From assembly GCA_965226215.1 (NCBI GenBank), contig CBDDCH010000002.1, forward strand, positions 3,100,001 to 3,164,000: 64,000 nt of DNA. Reading direction: 5' to 3'. The position numbers were made by a program, and so were the translations under genes. Shown in pieces: positions 22,871 through 32,238 of this stretch. Source of the stretch: G963668345 sp965226215. Lineage in GTDB: Bacteria > Acidobacteriota > Terriglobia > Bryobacterales > UBA6623. Position 1 is the stretch's first letter. The number at the start of each line of letters is the position of its first letter. Below the pieces are notes generated by a model that was not told the DNA's origin, made no database searches, and was given only the letters and a program-made list of their open reading frames with translations.

Positions 22871-23740
22871 ATGCCGACAAATGCACAAATAAAAGCTAAT
22901 CGCAACAACGCAAAAAAATCCACCGGACCGCGCACCGAGGAAGGAAAAACCCGCGTCGCGAAGAACGCCCTTAAACACGGACTCCTCGCCCGCGATACCG
23001 TCCTCCCCGGCGAGGACCCCGCGGAATTCGACAGCCAACTCTCGGCCCTCGAAGCCGACATCCAACCCGCCAACTCCCTCGAATTCGAACTCGTCCGGCA
23101 GATCGCCGACGCCCAATGGCGCATGCGCCGCCTCACGCGTTTGGAGACTGGCTTCCTCGCCGCCGCCCTCGACGAAACCCGTCGCTACATGGAAAAACGC
23201 CGTCCCGACGAGTTGCGCCCCGGTTACGACGGCGAGACCCAGCTCTTAGGCTCCGCGATGCTCGACCGCACCCAGGCCTTCGTACACCTGGCCCGCTACG
23301 ACGGGCATCTCAGCCGCCGCTTCTTCCGCGCCGTCAAGCAACTCCGCGACCTGCGCCACGATGAACGCAAGACCCGCGAGGCTCGCGCCTCTGCCCGCTC
23401 CTATGCCCCCGTCGATTCAGACCCCTACCGCGACCGATACGTGCCGGCCCAGGCCCCACCGCCGATCGACACTCCAAGCTCCACAGCCGGTCGGATCGGC
23501 TTCCGGGCCTCTCGTGATTCGGCCCCTCAACCCGGCCTCACACAAACTACCAAACAAACCCAATCTAGCCGAACCCCCGTGGAATCAATGCCCTCTAAGG
23601 GTGAAGAACGCCGGAGGGCGGAGGGAACGCATGTGATAGGCCGGGTATCCGCAACGACCAGCTCCCGAGCGGGAAAAGGCACGCGACATAGAGTCCCCAG
23701 AGCCGTGGGGGCCTACTCGCAGCACGTTTTTGGCTACTGA
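22871..23740 (+). CDS. Protein of unknown function, 'STGPxTxEGK / NALKHGL' family
   Basis: A 289-residue protein beginning PTNAQIKANRNNAKKSTGPR, then TEEGKTRVAKNALKHGLLAR. This N-terminal signature defines a large, often multi-copy family of unknown function in Acidobacteria and Planctomycetes. Residues ~50-180 look helical and contain a WRMRRLTRLE segment. The C-terminal third is low-complexity and probably disordered. A ribosome site AAAGGAA precedes the ATG. It lies alone within repeat DNA, and I can assign no function. Confidence 0.8.
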   Translation: MPTNAQIKANRNNAKKSTGPRTEEGKTRVAKNALKHGLLARDTVLPGEDPAEFDSQLSALEADIQPANSLEFELVRQIADAQWRMRRLTRLETGFLAAALDETRRYMEKRRPDELRPGYDGETQLLGSAMLDRTQAFVHLARYDGHLSRRFFRAVKQLRDLRHDERKTREARASARSYAPVDSDPYRDRYVPAQAPPPIDTPSSTAGRIGFRASRDSAPQPGLTQTTKQTQSSRTPVESMPSKGEERRRAEGTHVIGRVSATTSSRAGKGTRHRVPRAVGAYSQHVFGY

Positions 23741-23897
23741 AGGTCCGCAAAAGGGGTCACACAAACCATAAGGTCTGAAATCTTAGGTTGTTCGACGAGC
23801 AGTCTAAGGGGAGATCCCCTACCCATCCCGGAAATTCACCTCTGTTTCTTCGTAAGCCAATGGCTAATAATGAGAAGTCTAGCCGTACTACAACCTT

Positions 23898-25229
23898 ATG
23901 AGTGATATAGCTCTCGCCCCACCCCAGCCCACGGAAACGCAAGCCGAACGCTTTGTGCCTTTACCCGCCGCCTCTTTGCTTCAGGCCGGTGTAACCCCCA
24001 GCCTCGTGGAGCAACTGGTGCTCAAGAACCTCTACTTTCGAGGAGAGGTGGGTGGCAGAGAACTAGCGAGAATGTTGGGATTTAAGTTCAGTGTCATCGA
24101 ACCCGTCGTGGATGGGCTAAAGCGACAAAGGCTCGTTGAGGTCAAGAGCTCCTCAGGATTCGGCAACGTTTCGTCGCAGTTTGCCCTCTCCGAGGCAGGC
24201 AGGGGCCGCGCCAAGGACTACTTGGAAACGAACCAATTCCTGGGGCCGGCGCCGGTCCCCCTCAAGGATTACGTGGAGGCGGTCGAACAACAGAAGGTCA
24301 AGCCCGGTTGGTTGACCAAAGACAAGCTGGAAAAAGCGTTCGCCGGCGCCATCGTCACCGATGAGTTCTACTCGAAGCTGGGACCGGCCGTCAACTCGTT
24401 CAAATCCCTGCTGATCTACGGCCGACCTGGAAACGGCAAGAGCTATCTTTCGGAACAGTTGGCTAACCTCGAGTCGGACCCCATATACGTCCCGTATGTA
24501 CTGGAAGCAGAGGGGCGAATCATCAGGGTTTTCGACTCCCTCTACCACGAGAAGGTCGACAGCGCAGAAGATAGCGCCCTGATGACGAGCGAACCCAAGT
24601 TCGACCAGCGCTGGGCGAAATGCAAGCGACCGTTTCTGACGACAGGTGGCGAGCTAGGGATGGAGATGCTCGATTTGATGTATATCGATGCCGCGAAGAT
24701 CTACGACGCCCCTTACCAGCTGAAGGCCAATAACGGCATCTACCTGATTGATGACTTCGGACGCCAGCAAGTCTCGCCGGCCGCTCTGCTCAATCGTTGG
24801 ATTTATCCCCTGGATCGCAGCGTCGATTACCTGTCTTTTCAAACGGGAACGAAGATCCAGGTTCCTTTTGAGTGCTTCCTGATCTTTTCCTCCAACTTGA
24901 ACCCTAACGACCTCGGTGACGAGGCGTTCCTGCGACGGCTGGAGTATAAGATGTTCATGCAGAACCCCGGCGAGGAGGAATTCGCCTCCATCTTCCATGC
25001 CTATTGCCGGCGGATGGATATCGAATGTCCGGTGGGTCTGTTAACCGAGATCGTCCAGGAGCACTACAATAAGACCGGTCGCAAGTTCCGCCGCTGCCAC
25101 CCCCGCGACGTCGTCAACATCGCCACCGACCTGATCAAATTCGAGAGGCTTCCCTACGTACTCGACCGCACGATCATCGACCGCGCGTTCGAATTGAAGT
25201 TTGTCTCGATGGACTATCAGGATATTTAG
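23898..25229 (+). CDS. AAA-type ATPase with N-terminal winged-helix-like domain
   Basis: A 443-residue cytoplasmic ATPase. Residues ~25-115 look like a winged helix (GVTPSLVEQLVLKNLYFRGE). The ATPase has Walker A GRPGNGKS (175-182), Walker B-like YLIDDFGRQ (about 285), and sensor segment FLIFSSNLNPNDLGDEAFLR, which resembles sensor-1 plus arginine finger. The C-terminal lid includes CHPRDVVNIATDLI. Homologues without an assigned role are common in Acidobacteria and Proteobacteria. Nothing adjacent indicates a partner. Confidence 0.75.
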   Translation: MSDIALAPPQPTETQAERFVPLPAASLLQAGVTPSLVEQLVLKNLYFRGEVGGRELARMLGFKFSVIEPVVDGLKRQRLVEVKSSSGFGNVSSQFALSEAGRGRAKDYLETNQFLGPAPVPLKDYVEAVEQQKVKPGWLTKDKLEKAFAGAIVTDEFYSKLGPAVNSFKSLLIYGRPGNGKSYLSEQLANLESDPIYVPYVLEAEGRIIRVFDSLYHEKVDSAEDSALMTSEPKFDQRWAKCKRPFLTTGGELGMEMLDLMYIDAAKIYDAPYQLKANNGIYLIDDFGRQQVSPAALLNRWIYPLDRSVDYLSFQTGTKIQVPFECFLIFSSNLNPNDLGDEAFLRRLEYKMFMQNPGEEEFASIFHAYCRRMDIECPVGLLTEIVQEHYNKTGRKFRRCHPRDVVNIATDLIKFERLPYVLDRTIIDRAFELKFVSMDYQDI

Positions 25230-25267
25230 TTTCTTCGGCACAGCTCGGTGACGCAGAGGCCTGCGCG

Positions 25268-26347
25268 TCACCTCACCGATTCCTCCTCCTCTTCTTCGGG
25301 CAATTGGAGCGCTTCGTCGAGCACAGAGAAGACCTCTGTCCAAGCCGCATACTGGGTTTGACGCCACTCGGGCGGGTGGTTCCCCGTGTCCACGGCCGTC
25401 ATGAACTCGGGAAACAGGCCCGGGTAGGCCAGCAAGCGGTGCTCCACGCCGTGGGCTGATAGTTGGTCCACAAACCGGAGCTGGTCCCGATAGCTCGGGT
25501 CCGAGCTGGTCGTAATCAGCAGCAGGGGAGTGGTGATCTTCGGGAGAAACCGAAAAGTGTCACGGGCATGGAGTTCCCGTAGCAAGTCATTCTGTCCCAG
25601 CTCTCGACCGAATAGCTCTCTCGACCGCTCCTTGAGGATCTTCCGCCCGGCAAACCCGAACTCCGCGAGTCCTGAGAAGATGGGCGGCGAGATGGCCACG
25701 GCTACCCGGAATACATTCGATCGCTCGATGGCCAAAAGCGTGATTGTCGCTCCATGACCCTCGCCGATGATGCCCATTCGCAGCGAGTCGACGTACTCCA
25801 GCCGGCGGCCCAACTCGGTGAGCTGCAATACATCAAGCACTTCCCCTTTGGCCAGCTCCGCCACGCCTTGGGAGCGTCCCTCGAGACCCGCTCGACCGCG
25901 GTAGGTGGAGGCCAAAACCACGTATCCCCGGGCGGCCAACTCCAGCGCGATGGCTCGGTATGGTGGGCTGATACCGCCGCGGGAGCCGTGATTGAGAATC
26001 ACGAGTGGAAACCCAATGAGCTCTTCGTCCTCCTCGGCAGTGTCTTTTTCCTGATACTTCTCCATTAGCTCGGGCGGAATGTAGGGTCTGGCGAGGATTC
26101 CGGTGACGTGCAGCTTGAAGCTGTTGTAGGCAATGTGGAACCCTAGGTAGCCACCACCCCGGTGAAAACGGTCGAGTATTCGAATCTTCCGGTTCGACAC
26201 TCCAAGCTTCTCCCAATCGCGCTCCGCGGGAAGGACGAACGACTCCTCGCTAAGCGTCAGCAGACCAGCCGGGGTCTGCGCCACGGCGCTGACCGAGAAA
26301 AGAGACACCAGGGCCAGGGCACTGGACAAGGTCAGGGTTCGGTTCAT
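25268..26347 (-). CDS. Exported alpha/beta-hydrolase-fold protein lacking the nucleophile
   Basis: About 359 residues with a signal peptide (MNRTLTLSSALALVSLFSVS, AVAQ) and a dienelactone-hydrolase/prolyl-oligopeptidase-like fold. FPLVILNHGSRGG is the oxyanion strand and ARGYVVLASTYRGR follows. The nucleophile elbow, normally GxSxG, reads GEGHG, and no histidine follows at the usual place near the C-terminus (AYPGLFPEFM). It may be a non-catalytic binding protein or use a different mechanism. The ATG at 26347 is chosen because the longer frame is repeat-derived. The C-terminus ends in seven acidic residues. Confidence 0.75.
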   Translation of the reverse strand: MNRTLTLSSALALVSLFSVSAVAQTPAGLLTLSEESFVLPAERDWEKLGVSNRKIRILDRFHRGGGYLGFHIAYNSFKLHVTGILARPYIPPELMEKYQEKDTAEEDEELIGFPLVILNHGSRGGISPPYRAIALELAARGYVVLASTYRGRAGLEGRSQGVAELAKGEVLDVLQLTELGRRLEYVDSLRMGIIGEGHGATITLLAIERSNVFRVAVAISPPIFSGLAEFGFAGRKILKERSRELFGRELGQNDLLRELHARDTFRFLPKITTPLLLITTSSDPSYRDQLRFVDQLSAHGVEHRLLAYPGLFPEFMTAVDTGNHPPEWRQTQYAAWTEVFSVLDEALQLPEEEEEESVR

Positions 26348-26364
26348 AGCCTTACTTATTGAGT

Positions 26365-26460
26365 TTCGCAAAATATAGTGACCGGCTCGGCCTTCGGCAG
26401 AGCAGCGCGCATTCACCAGGCGGATCAACGATCGCGTCTGTTTGTAGGGCCGCGGCATGT
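26365..26460 (-). repeat. Dispersed ~110-bp repeat (inverted copy of 835-945)
   Basis: Read on the minus strand it matches 835-945 almost throughout (ACAAACAGACGCGATCGTTG, CACTATATTTTGCGAAACT). It forms the region immediately upstream of the hydrolase-like gene, whose frame stays open through it. It therefore may carry that gene's promoter or have replaced the original one. Confidence 0.8.
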
Positions 26461-26570
26461 CGCTGACTTGTCCGCATTAGAGGTCGCGAAGAGGGCGGAA
26501 TGCCGCCTAATTATAAGGTGGAAGGGATCGACGAGCCAAGCGAATCCCGAGACCGACAGGAGGCCCCGCC

Positions 26571-26860
26571 TTGAATCAAGTAGGCGGCATTTTCGATCAG
26601 ATTTTGGAATTGTTTCCCCGTTGGGAGTTCCGCTATGCCGTGGAGTTGCATCGGGGAGAGCGCCCCGCTCGAGGCTTCACGTGCGGGGGACAGTTGGTGG
26701 CCAGGCTGTTTTGTCAGCTGGCGCAAACGCAGTCGCTGGGCGAGATCCGCGGCGGGCTGGCGTCCACGGGAGGGCAAGCTGCGCCACGTGGGGCTGGAGA
26801 GTGCGCCCAAGCGCTCGACGCTGGCCTCCGCCAACGAGCCTTGCCCCGGGCAGCTAAGGC
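26571..26860 (+). pseudogene. IS4-family (DUF4372) transposase relic
   Basis: The frame starting MNQVGGIFDQILELFPRWEF is the characteristic N-terminus of DUF4372-type IS4 transposases. After LASTGGQ it shifts frame, and the continuation (REGKLRHVGLESAPKRSTLA, then SANEPCPG) reads in the +1 frame from about 26760. Everything after ~26860, including the DDE catalytic residues, is missing. Confidence 0.8.
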
Positions 26861-26911
26861 TGAAGTCCTCAACAGTTACCTTTAGCAAGTGGAGTCAGGA
26901 GACGCGGTAGG

Positions 26912-27160
26912 CCGCCTCCTCTGCCAAACCAATCCATTGAGTTGGTGCCCTGCAGACGCCGGGAACCAATAACTGAACACAATACCAAATGCAACGCAGA
27001 GGCCACCCGCGAATGTGCTGTACCACATCCAGGGAACCGGTGTTGCCCATGATAGCCAAGCCACTCCAGCGAATGCCGTCAGCATTTCCAGGAAGGCACC
27101 CCCGCCGTTGACGCTTGGGAACCGCGTTCCCAACAAGAAAAAGGCCCACGGGGCACCCCC
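26912..27160 (-). pseudogene. Sodium:solute symporter C-terminal relic
   Basis: On the minus strand the translation FFLLGTRFPSVNGGGAFLEM, then LTAFAGVAWLSWATPVPWMW, YSTFAGGLCVAFGIVFSYWF resembles the last membrane helices and loop of SSS-family transporters. The upstream part breaks into other frames and no start or earlier helices are found. It lies just downstream of the TonB receptor gene on the same strand, so the two may once have formed an uptake locus. Confidence 0.6.
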
Positions 27161-27342
27161 GGAAGAAACTGCGGATCTTCGTTGCGCCGACCTGGATAGC
27201 GCCAACGGGCCCCGTACAGCAAGACGCCGGTTGCCGCGACTCCATACAGAATCGTCACTCGCGGGGCGAACCCGACGGAGACTTGGCGACCCTGGTAACT
27301 CGCCGGTCTGAACGCCACGACCCGGCCGGTCTTGTCGCTCCG

Positions 27343-29946
27343 CTAATTGCCTAGTTCAAAGACCGCCCGGAGCTTGCGTTTGACGCCTCGATAGAACGTT
27401 CCAAAATGCGGACTACCGAGATTGCTCTGTACGTCCTGTGGATTGAAGGTGTTCAGCAGGTTGAAGAAGCGTATGCCCGCCCGGAAGCGTCTTTTCTTGC
27501 CGGCCATCTGAAACGAGAATTTCTTCGTCACCTGGAGGTCCAAGCTCTTGTACACCGGGAACCGCCCGGCCCGATGACGGGCGCCGACGATATCGCGGTC
27601 CTGATTGACCATGGAATAGGGGAAGCCGCTCCGTAATTCAAAAACCGGTACGGCTCGCAGGCCCCAGGGGATGCCGACTTCAGACCAAAAGAGGAAGCGG
27701 TTCGGCACGTCGAACGTGAGTGGGGCCCGTTCGTTGGGCCAAATGAGGGCGTCGGGCGTCGGCCAGTAGATCGTCCCCAAATCGTTTAGGTCTCCGACCG
27801 AGGAGGAGCGAACATAGGAAGCCGTCAAGTGACCGCCCTCGCTGAGCCGATAGCGCGCGCTGAACTGCCATTCTCGGTAGCTGTCTCGGCCGCGGTTGCT
27901 CAGGGTGAGGAAGTCCCTGGCGGCCCCCAAATCAAGCGTGCCGACGCCCAATTCCGGTTCGACCAGCAGGTTGCGCGTGGTTCTCCTTTGGTGATACCCG
28001 GCGCGCAAGAACAGATCGGGAATCGCTTCGCGATCCAGCTGAAGGCTCCAGCTCAGGCTACGGGCGTTGCGGATAGGCCCATCGACACGGCTCTCAAAGC
28101 CTCGTTCGGACGCGATCCGCCCGTCCGGCCCGTATCGCGTCTCGATGCGTTGGGGAAGTTGTAAGAAGGTGGGCGCTGTGAGACTGATTCGGTCGAAGAA
28201 GAGGCCGGCGCCGCCCCGCAGCAGAGTCCTCGCGGCCTTTCCGATCGCATACGCGAAGCCGGCTCGGTAAGAGGGATTGGCCTTGGCGGCGATAGAGTCG
28301 CGATCGACCCTCAGGCCAAGATCGAGCGTCAGGGCCGAAGCGACCTTCCACTTGTCTTGGAGGAATAGTGCGTAGTCGTTCTTCGAGGCGCGCACGCCGG
28401 CGGGTGGTGTGAAGTCCAGTTGTAGGACCGGCCGATCCTCGATCCCCAGCCACCTGACCGGCCGGAAAATCTGGTCGCCCTGATAGCTCTCCGCTCCAAG
28501 CTGGAACCCAGTCTTGAGTTGGTGACGCCCCATACCATCCCAAGGGGCGAAACGGTACAGCTCCGACAACTTCCTTCGAACCGTACTGCGACTCTGTCGG
28601 TTAAAGAACCCGCCACTAGCTCGTTCGAGTCCAATCCGTGCCGGATCGGAGTTGAGCGGTTTTACGTCATTGTCGAGACGCTGATAGGAAAGCTGAGAGA
28701 GAAGCGTCGCGCCGGAGCCGAACTCGTGGTTGTTTCGAAGGGTTGCCAAGCGACCCCGACGTCGCAAGTCAGCCGTGGCTTGCTGCGGCGTAAACGCATT
28801 GAGCCCGAAGAAGTTCAGCTTCTCGGGGTAAATCAGCATGTTGGCGGTCGTTCCATTGCGGTCCGAGTGGCGAGCGTCGACCTGCGTGAAGATGCTCAGG
28901 GCCTCGCGCTCCACGTCCCTTTCAAGTAGCGGCAGGTTGGCGTCTTCCTGGTCAGCCCGCACGAACTGGTACTCCGTCGAGTGAAAGAACCCAAGCTTGC
29001 CCTTCCGGATGGGGCCTGTCACCGTGAATCGCGGGGTGCTCGACTCGATCCCCATGATCGCTCCATCTCGCCTGCGGATCCGCGGAGTGAAATTCTGGAG
29101 ACTGATTTTAAGGTTCGACAAGTTAGCAGGTTTGGTCTCGACCGTCGAGACCGCTCCGGCGAAGCCGCCGTATTGCGTGTCGTAAGGACTGGTGAGAACC
29201 TGCACGTTAGACACCGTCTCGGTCGGCAAGTTGATCTGGGTCATTCGAGTGACCGGGTCGGTGACATCCACTCCGTTGAGCTCCGTGGCGCTCTGCGACG
29301 CACGAGCGCCGCTCATGTTGATCTCGCCGGACGGTCCCCGCAGCACCCCGGGAATCAGAGGCATCACGTCCTCGAAGCTGCGGTTGGCTTTGGGGGCGTC
29401 GTGGAGAGTGGAAACACCCACCGACCCCGTTGAGGAGGTTTCTGTCGGGTCGATCTCAATGACCGAGGCAGTCACTTGGACGGACTCAACGACCTGCTCG
29501 ATCTGCATCTCGACGGTGAGCAGATCCGGTTCATCCGGCCAGGGGACGCAAAACACCTCACTCTGGCCTCGGAGTTCGGTGCTTTGTCCCACGACGACGT
29601 AACAGCCTTCGTCAACGTCCTTGAATCGAAACACGCCCGAGCGGTTGGTTTTGACCTGAAGCGGCGGCGAAGCGCCTGCGGTGTCTTCAGAAACCGAAGT
29701 CAGTTCCATCGTTGCCCCAGCCACGGAGAAGCTCTGCCCATCCGGCCCTCGAACAACCGCCCGACCGGTCACGGCCGAACTCGACTCCTGCGCACAGGCC
29801 CCGCTTGAGTACGCCAAATGGCCGATTGCCAACAGCAGAATCGGCCAGACGACGACCGTCAGTTTGAGGCAAAAGCGAGCACGATGAATCCGGCCGACCG
29901 CGCATAATCCGCGGTCCCCCGTTGGGTTGGTGGTAATGACGAACAC
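27343..29946 (-). CDS. TonB-dependent receptor with N-terminal carboxypeptidase-regulatory-like domain
   Basis: An 867-residue outer-membrane receptor. After a signal-anchor-like leader (VVWPILLLAIGHLAYSSGAC) come a Cna-B/CarboxypepD_reg-like domain (about 60-150, with SGVFRFKDVDEGCYVVVGQS) and a plug domain (about 170-290, with TELNGVDVTDPVTRMT and TSPYDTQYGGFAGAVS). A ~570-residue beta-barrel ends in an aromatic-rich strand, YRGVKRKLRAVFELGN. The layout is typical of the acidobacterial receptor family. The substrate cannot be told; the adjacent symporter relic hints at a small solute. No TonB box is certain. Confidence 0.88.
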   Translation of the reverse strand: MFVITTNPTGDRGLCAVGRIHRARFCLKLTVVVWPILLLAIGHLAYSSGACAQESSSAVTGRAVVRGPDGQSFSVAGATMELTSVSEDTAGASPPLQVKTNRSGVFRFKDVDEGCYVVVGQSTELRGQSEVFCVPWPDEPDLLTVEMQIEQVVESVQVTASVIEIDPTETSSTGSVGVSTLHDAPKANRSFEDVMPLIPGVLRGPSGEINMSGARASQSATELNGVDVTDPVTRMTQINLPTETVSNVQVLTSPYDTQYGGFAGAVSTVETKPANLSNLKISLQNFTPRIRRRDGAIMGIESSTPRFTVTGPIRKGKLGFFHSTEYQFVRADQEDANLPLLERDVEREALSIFTQVDARHSDRNGTTANMLIYPEKLNFFGLNAFTPQQATADLRRRGRLATLRNNHEFGSGATLLSQLSYQRLDNDVKPLNSDPARIGLERASGGFFNRQSRSTVRRKLSELYRFAPWDGMGRHQLKTGFQLGAESYQGDQIFRPVRWLGIEDRPVLQLDFTPPAGVRASKNDYALFLQDKWKVASALTLDLGLRVDRDSIAAKANPSYRAGFAYAIGKAARTLLRGGAGLFFDRISLTAPTFLQLPQRIETRYGPDGRIASERGFESRVDGPIRNARSLSWSLQLDREAIPDLFLRAGYHQRRTTRNLLVEPELGVGTLDLGAARDFLTLSNRGRDSYREWQFSARYRLSEGGHLTASYVRSSSVGDLNDLGTIYWPTPDALIWPNERAPLTFDVPNRFLFWSEVGIPWGLRAVPVFELRSGFPYSMVNQDRDIVGARHRAGRFPVYKSLDLQVTKKFSFQMAGKKRRFRAGIRFFNLLNTFNPQDVQSNLGSPHFGTFYRGVKRKLRAVFELGN

Positions 29947-30585
29947 TCCTGAAAGCGAGAAAGCTGAGGATACCGACCGACTTGGAAGCCTCTCTGAATG
30001 CTAGCGCATTTTTTCTGTGCGGGCGTCTGCATTCCTTCTGCTCCGAATCCATTCTCGGACCGCATCTAGGAAACCTTCATACCTCGGTGCTGTTTTTGGA
30101 ACTCGAGAACCTGCTTCTGAGGACGTTTAGGCGTCCAGGCGCGGCCTTGACCGAATCCGTCCCGCGCGAAGACTTGCCGGTTCAACAGGCGATGGCAGGC
30201 TGACGACAGCCGAAAGATAGTGCCCCATGATCTTGCGTGACCCTGTTCTGATGGTGAGAATCGGCGGTGTGGGGCAGGCTTTGATGCTGCCGATCGTCAG
30301 CTTTTCTTCTCGCGCCGGCACATTTACTCTCGTCAAGTCGGCCTTGGGGAAAGATCTCGAAATTCGACCTTGCGTGGTGTGAGTCCTTCGGGCAGGGGCT
30401 TGCGAGGTATTGGGTAGTCCCCGCCGTTGACTTCCGGTTTCAAACTCTGAGACGATGGGACCCAGCTGTGGAAGCGACAGACTCTCCTCGATAAGACGGC
30501 GCCCGAGTCCGGCCGTGGGTCAGCCTTTTGCCTCTTCAGTGTGGATTCCCTGGGACGTTACCTACCCCGGGGCAAAGGAGCGGAA
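29947..30585. other. Intergenic region, divergent promoters expected, no gene seen
   Basis: About 640 bases separate the divergent TonB receptor and RNA-binding protein genes. I see no conserved frame, no repeat shared with the rest of the window and no clear promoter. A good ribosome site (AAAGGAGCGGAA) directly precedes the RRM gene. Confidence 0.5.
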
Positions 30586-30936
30586 ATGAAGCTTTATGTG
30601 GGCAATTTGTCCTATGATGCGACCGAAGGAGACTTAGAAAAATGGTTTACCGAGGCTGCGGTTGCGGTGGACAGTGTTACCTTGGTGCGCGACCGCTTTT
30701 CCGGACAGGCGCGCGGCTTTGGGTTTGTCGAAATCAACGATGACGAGCAAGCCGAGGCCGCCATTCAGAGCTGCAACGGCAAAGAGCTGATGGGTCGCCC
30801 CTTGGTCGTGAACGAAGCTCGCCCCAAAGTGCCGCGGCTGGGTGGTGGTGGCGAAGGCGGCGGAGATTATCAAGGTGATCGGCGCGGCGGGCCTTCGAGC
30901 AAGCGTGGCAAGCGCGGCCGGCCGAAGCGCTGGTAA
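30586..30936 (+). CDS. RRM-domain RNA-binding protein
   Basis: A 116-residue protein with one RNA-recognition motif. RNP2 is LYVGNLSYDA (2-12) and RNP1 is RGFGFVEI (about 46-53). A Gly-rich, basic tail (GGGGEGGGDYQGDRRGG, SSKRGKRGRPKRW) follows. This plan matches the small cold-induced Rbp proteins of cyanobacteria and other bacteria, which bind single-stranded RNA. The ATG at 30586 follows AAAGGAG. It stands alone. Confidence 0.93.
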   Translation: MKLYVGNLSYDATEGDLEKWFTEAAVAVDSVTLVRDRFSGQARGFGFVEINDDEQAEAAIQSCNGKELMGRPLVVNEARPKVPRLGGGGEGGGDYQGDRRGGPSSKRGKRGRPKRW

Positions 30937-31297
30937 GCTTGGGCCACGAGACTCTACGACGAGTAGCGACCGCCGCTAATGGCGGTGCTAGGTGGAATTA
31001 CCTGTCCGCACTCCTGCCGGCCAAAACGCAAACCACAATCTGAAGGTTACTCAAGCTAAGCGCAGTCCTAGACGCAAAAATGGGGCCCGCCATCCGATTT
31101 TGGTTGGTCGAAGTGTGTTGTTTCTAGTGTTAGCCCAGCGTCCGCAGAGCTTGCGCCACACACCAAAGGCTTACGGCTTTGCATCCCCGGGCGCCGCCGG
31201 ATCGGGAAAACTCCTCCGGTTGCCGGGCCCACTGGGTCTTGACCGGATTTTGTTCGACATACGCTCGGATTCTGCTTGCCCTGCCCCGGCTGCGGAC

Positions 31298-31345
31298 GTG
31301 GCGCACGCATTCTTGCGTGCCGCGTCGCCATTCGTGGCGACGTGT
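31298..31345. repeat. Double-hairpin REP (copy 2 of 3)
   Basis: Two adjacent small hairpins, GCACGCA-TTCT-TGCGTGC and GTCGCCA-TTCG-TGGCGAC. The same unit is at 16774-16822 (inside the btuF MITE) and 43379-43427. No protein is implied. Confidence 0.85.
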
Positions 31346-32032
31346 CTCATGGGTGTACCGGATCCTAGGTGGTTGCTCCTACCGAACCCAAACGTTTCAT
31401 GCCGCAGCGGCCCAAAAACCTAATTGGGACAACCCAGCGACATGTCGCACCCTTTCCACCGTCGCGAGTTTCCGACCGGCATGGGTCACCATATTTTGTG
31501 AACATCACGAGTTTAGTCCGAGTCTGGCCAGCTTTTCTTCACGCGAAACCGGTACTTCGATCTACAGTACGAGGATTAACTCCCAGGGCGCTGTTGGTCC
31601 GACTCCAATCAGCCGGTCACAAGCGGCAACATTCGTTTTTTCAGCAACTTCTGGGCCCTTGCACAGGAAGTCCGCGGCGTCCGCGATAAGATAGACGCGA
31701 GTCTATCCTATGGAAAGTGTCACAAAATCGGGGATTGCTTTACAGCGGATTGGCGCTAGCTTTTTTGGCCCGGCCTGGAAGCCGCGGCGGGGTGCCATCG
31801 GCGTTTCTTCACCTCCTCCAATGGCCTTCTTGCCCGCAGGAAGCGGCCAACTCAAAGAAAATTACCAAACAAACCCAATTGCCATGCAAACCAAGCAATC
31901 GCAATCAGTTACACTTCATCCCTGAGACGAAGAAAAGGAGTAGACCAGAGGCAAGACCAATCTAACGACCGTCCCTGCGCTTTTCCCGCGGCTAAGGAAT
32001 CAACCCGTGCTGCCGGGTTGTCTTGATTCCCC

Positions 32033-32223
32033 TTAGTACTCCATCTCATAAATACACTCACGTTTCGGGCGAGGGCAGGCGGGCACAGCATGCTGTGCCC
32101 CTACAGATCTATTGGGTGCCTGGAAATGTAGGGGCACGGCATGCCGTGCCCGAAGTTCCCGATCGTCCACCTGGCTTCTAAATCTAAACATACGTGACCG
32201 AACTTATGAAATGGACTACTTAG
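32033..32223. repeat. BIME/MITE-like dispersed repeat, copy 2 (most complete)
   Basis: A 191-bp unit with imperfect inverted ends (TTAGTACTCCATCTCATAAA at left; right end, read inverted, CTAAGTAGTCCATTTCATAA). Palindromes GGGCACAGCATGCTGTGCCC (32081-32100) and GGGCACGGCATGCCGTGCCC (32132-32151) are headed by inward-facing GTAG. It ends 16 bases from the sulfatase stop codon and may act as a 3' hairpin for that gene. Confidence 0.88.
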
Positions 32224-32238
32224 CCCGTGGCCGCATCA

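Larger units (their letters stand above)
30937..32238. other. 1.3-kb intergenic region composed largely of dispersed repeats
   Basis: No gene seen. 30962-31015 has a REP pair (GACCGCCGCTAATGGCGGTG and CTCCTGCCGGCC) related to 43517-43580, and 31078-31095 is an altered AAAAATGGGG(C)CCGCCA repeat. 31298-31345 is the double-hairpin REP, and 32033-32223 is BIME copy 2. A Lys/Asn-rich AT-richer stretch (31855-31880, ACCAAACAAACCCAAT) also occurs near 23548 after the NALKHGL gene. Confidence 0.7.

Noticed and set aside
25041..25367. Minus-strand ORF overlapping the end of the AAA ATPase gene
   Set aside because: It is an antisense shadow of the ATPase 3' end joined to the start of the intergenic gap; no domain seen.
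27343..29946. BtuB-type outer-membrane B12 receptor to complete the uptake system
   Set aside because: The protein has the acidobacterial carboxypeptidase-regulatory-like N-terminal domain, no riboswitch precedes it, and its neighbour is a symporter relic, so B12 specificity is unsupported.
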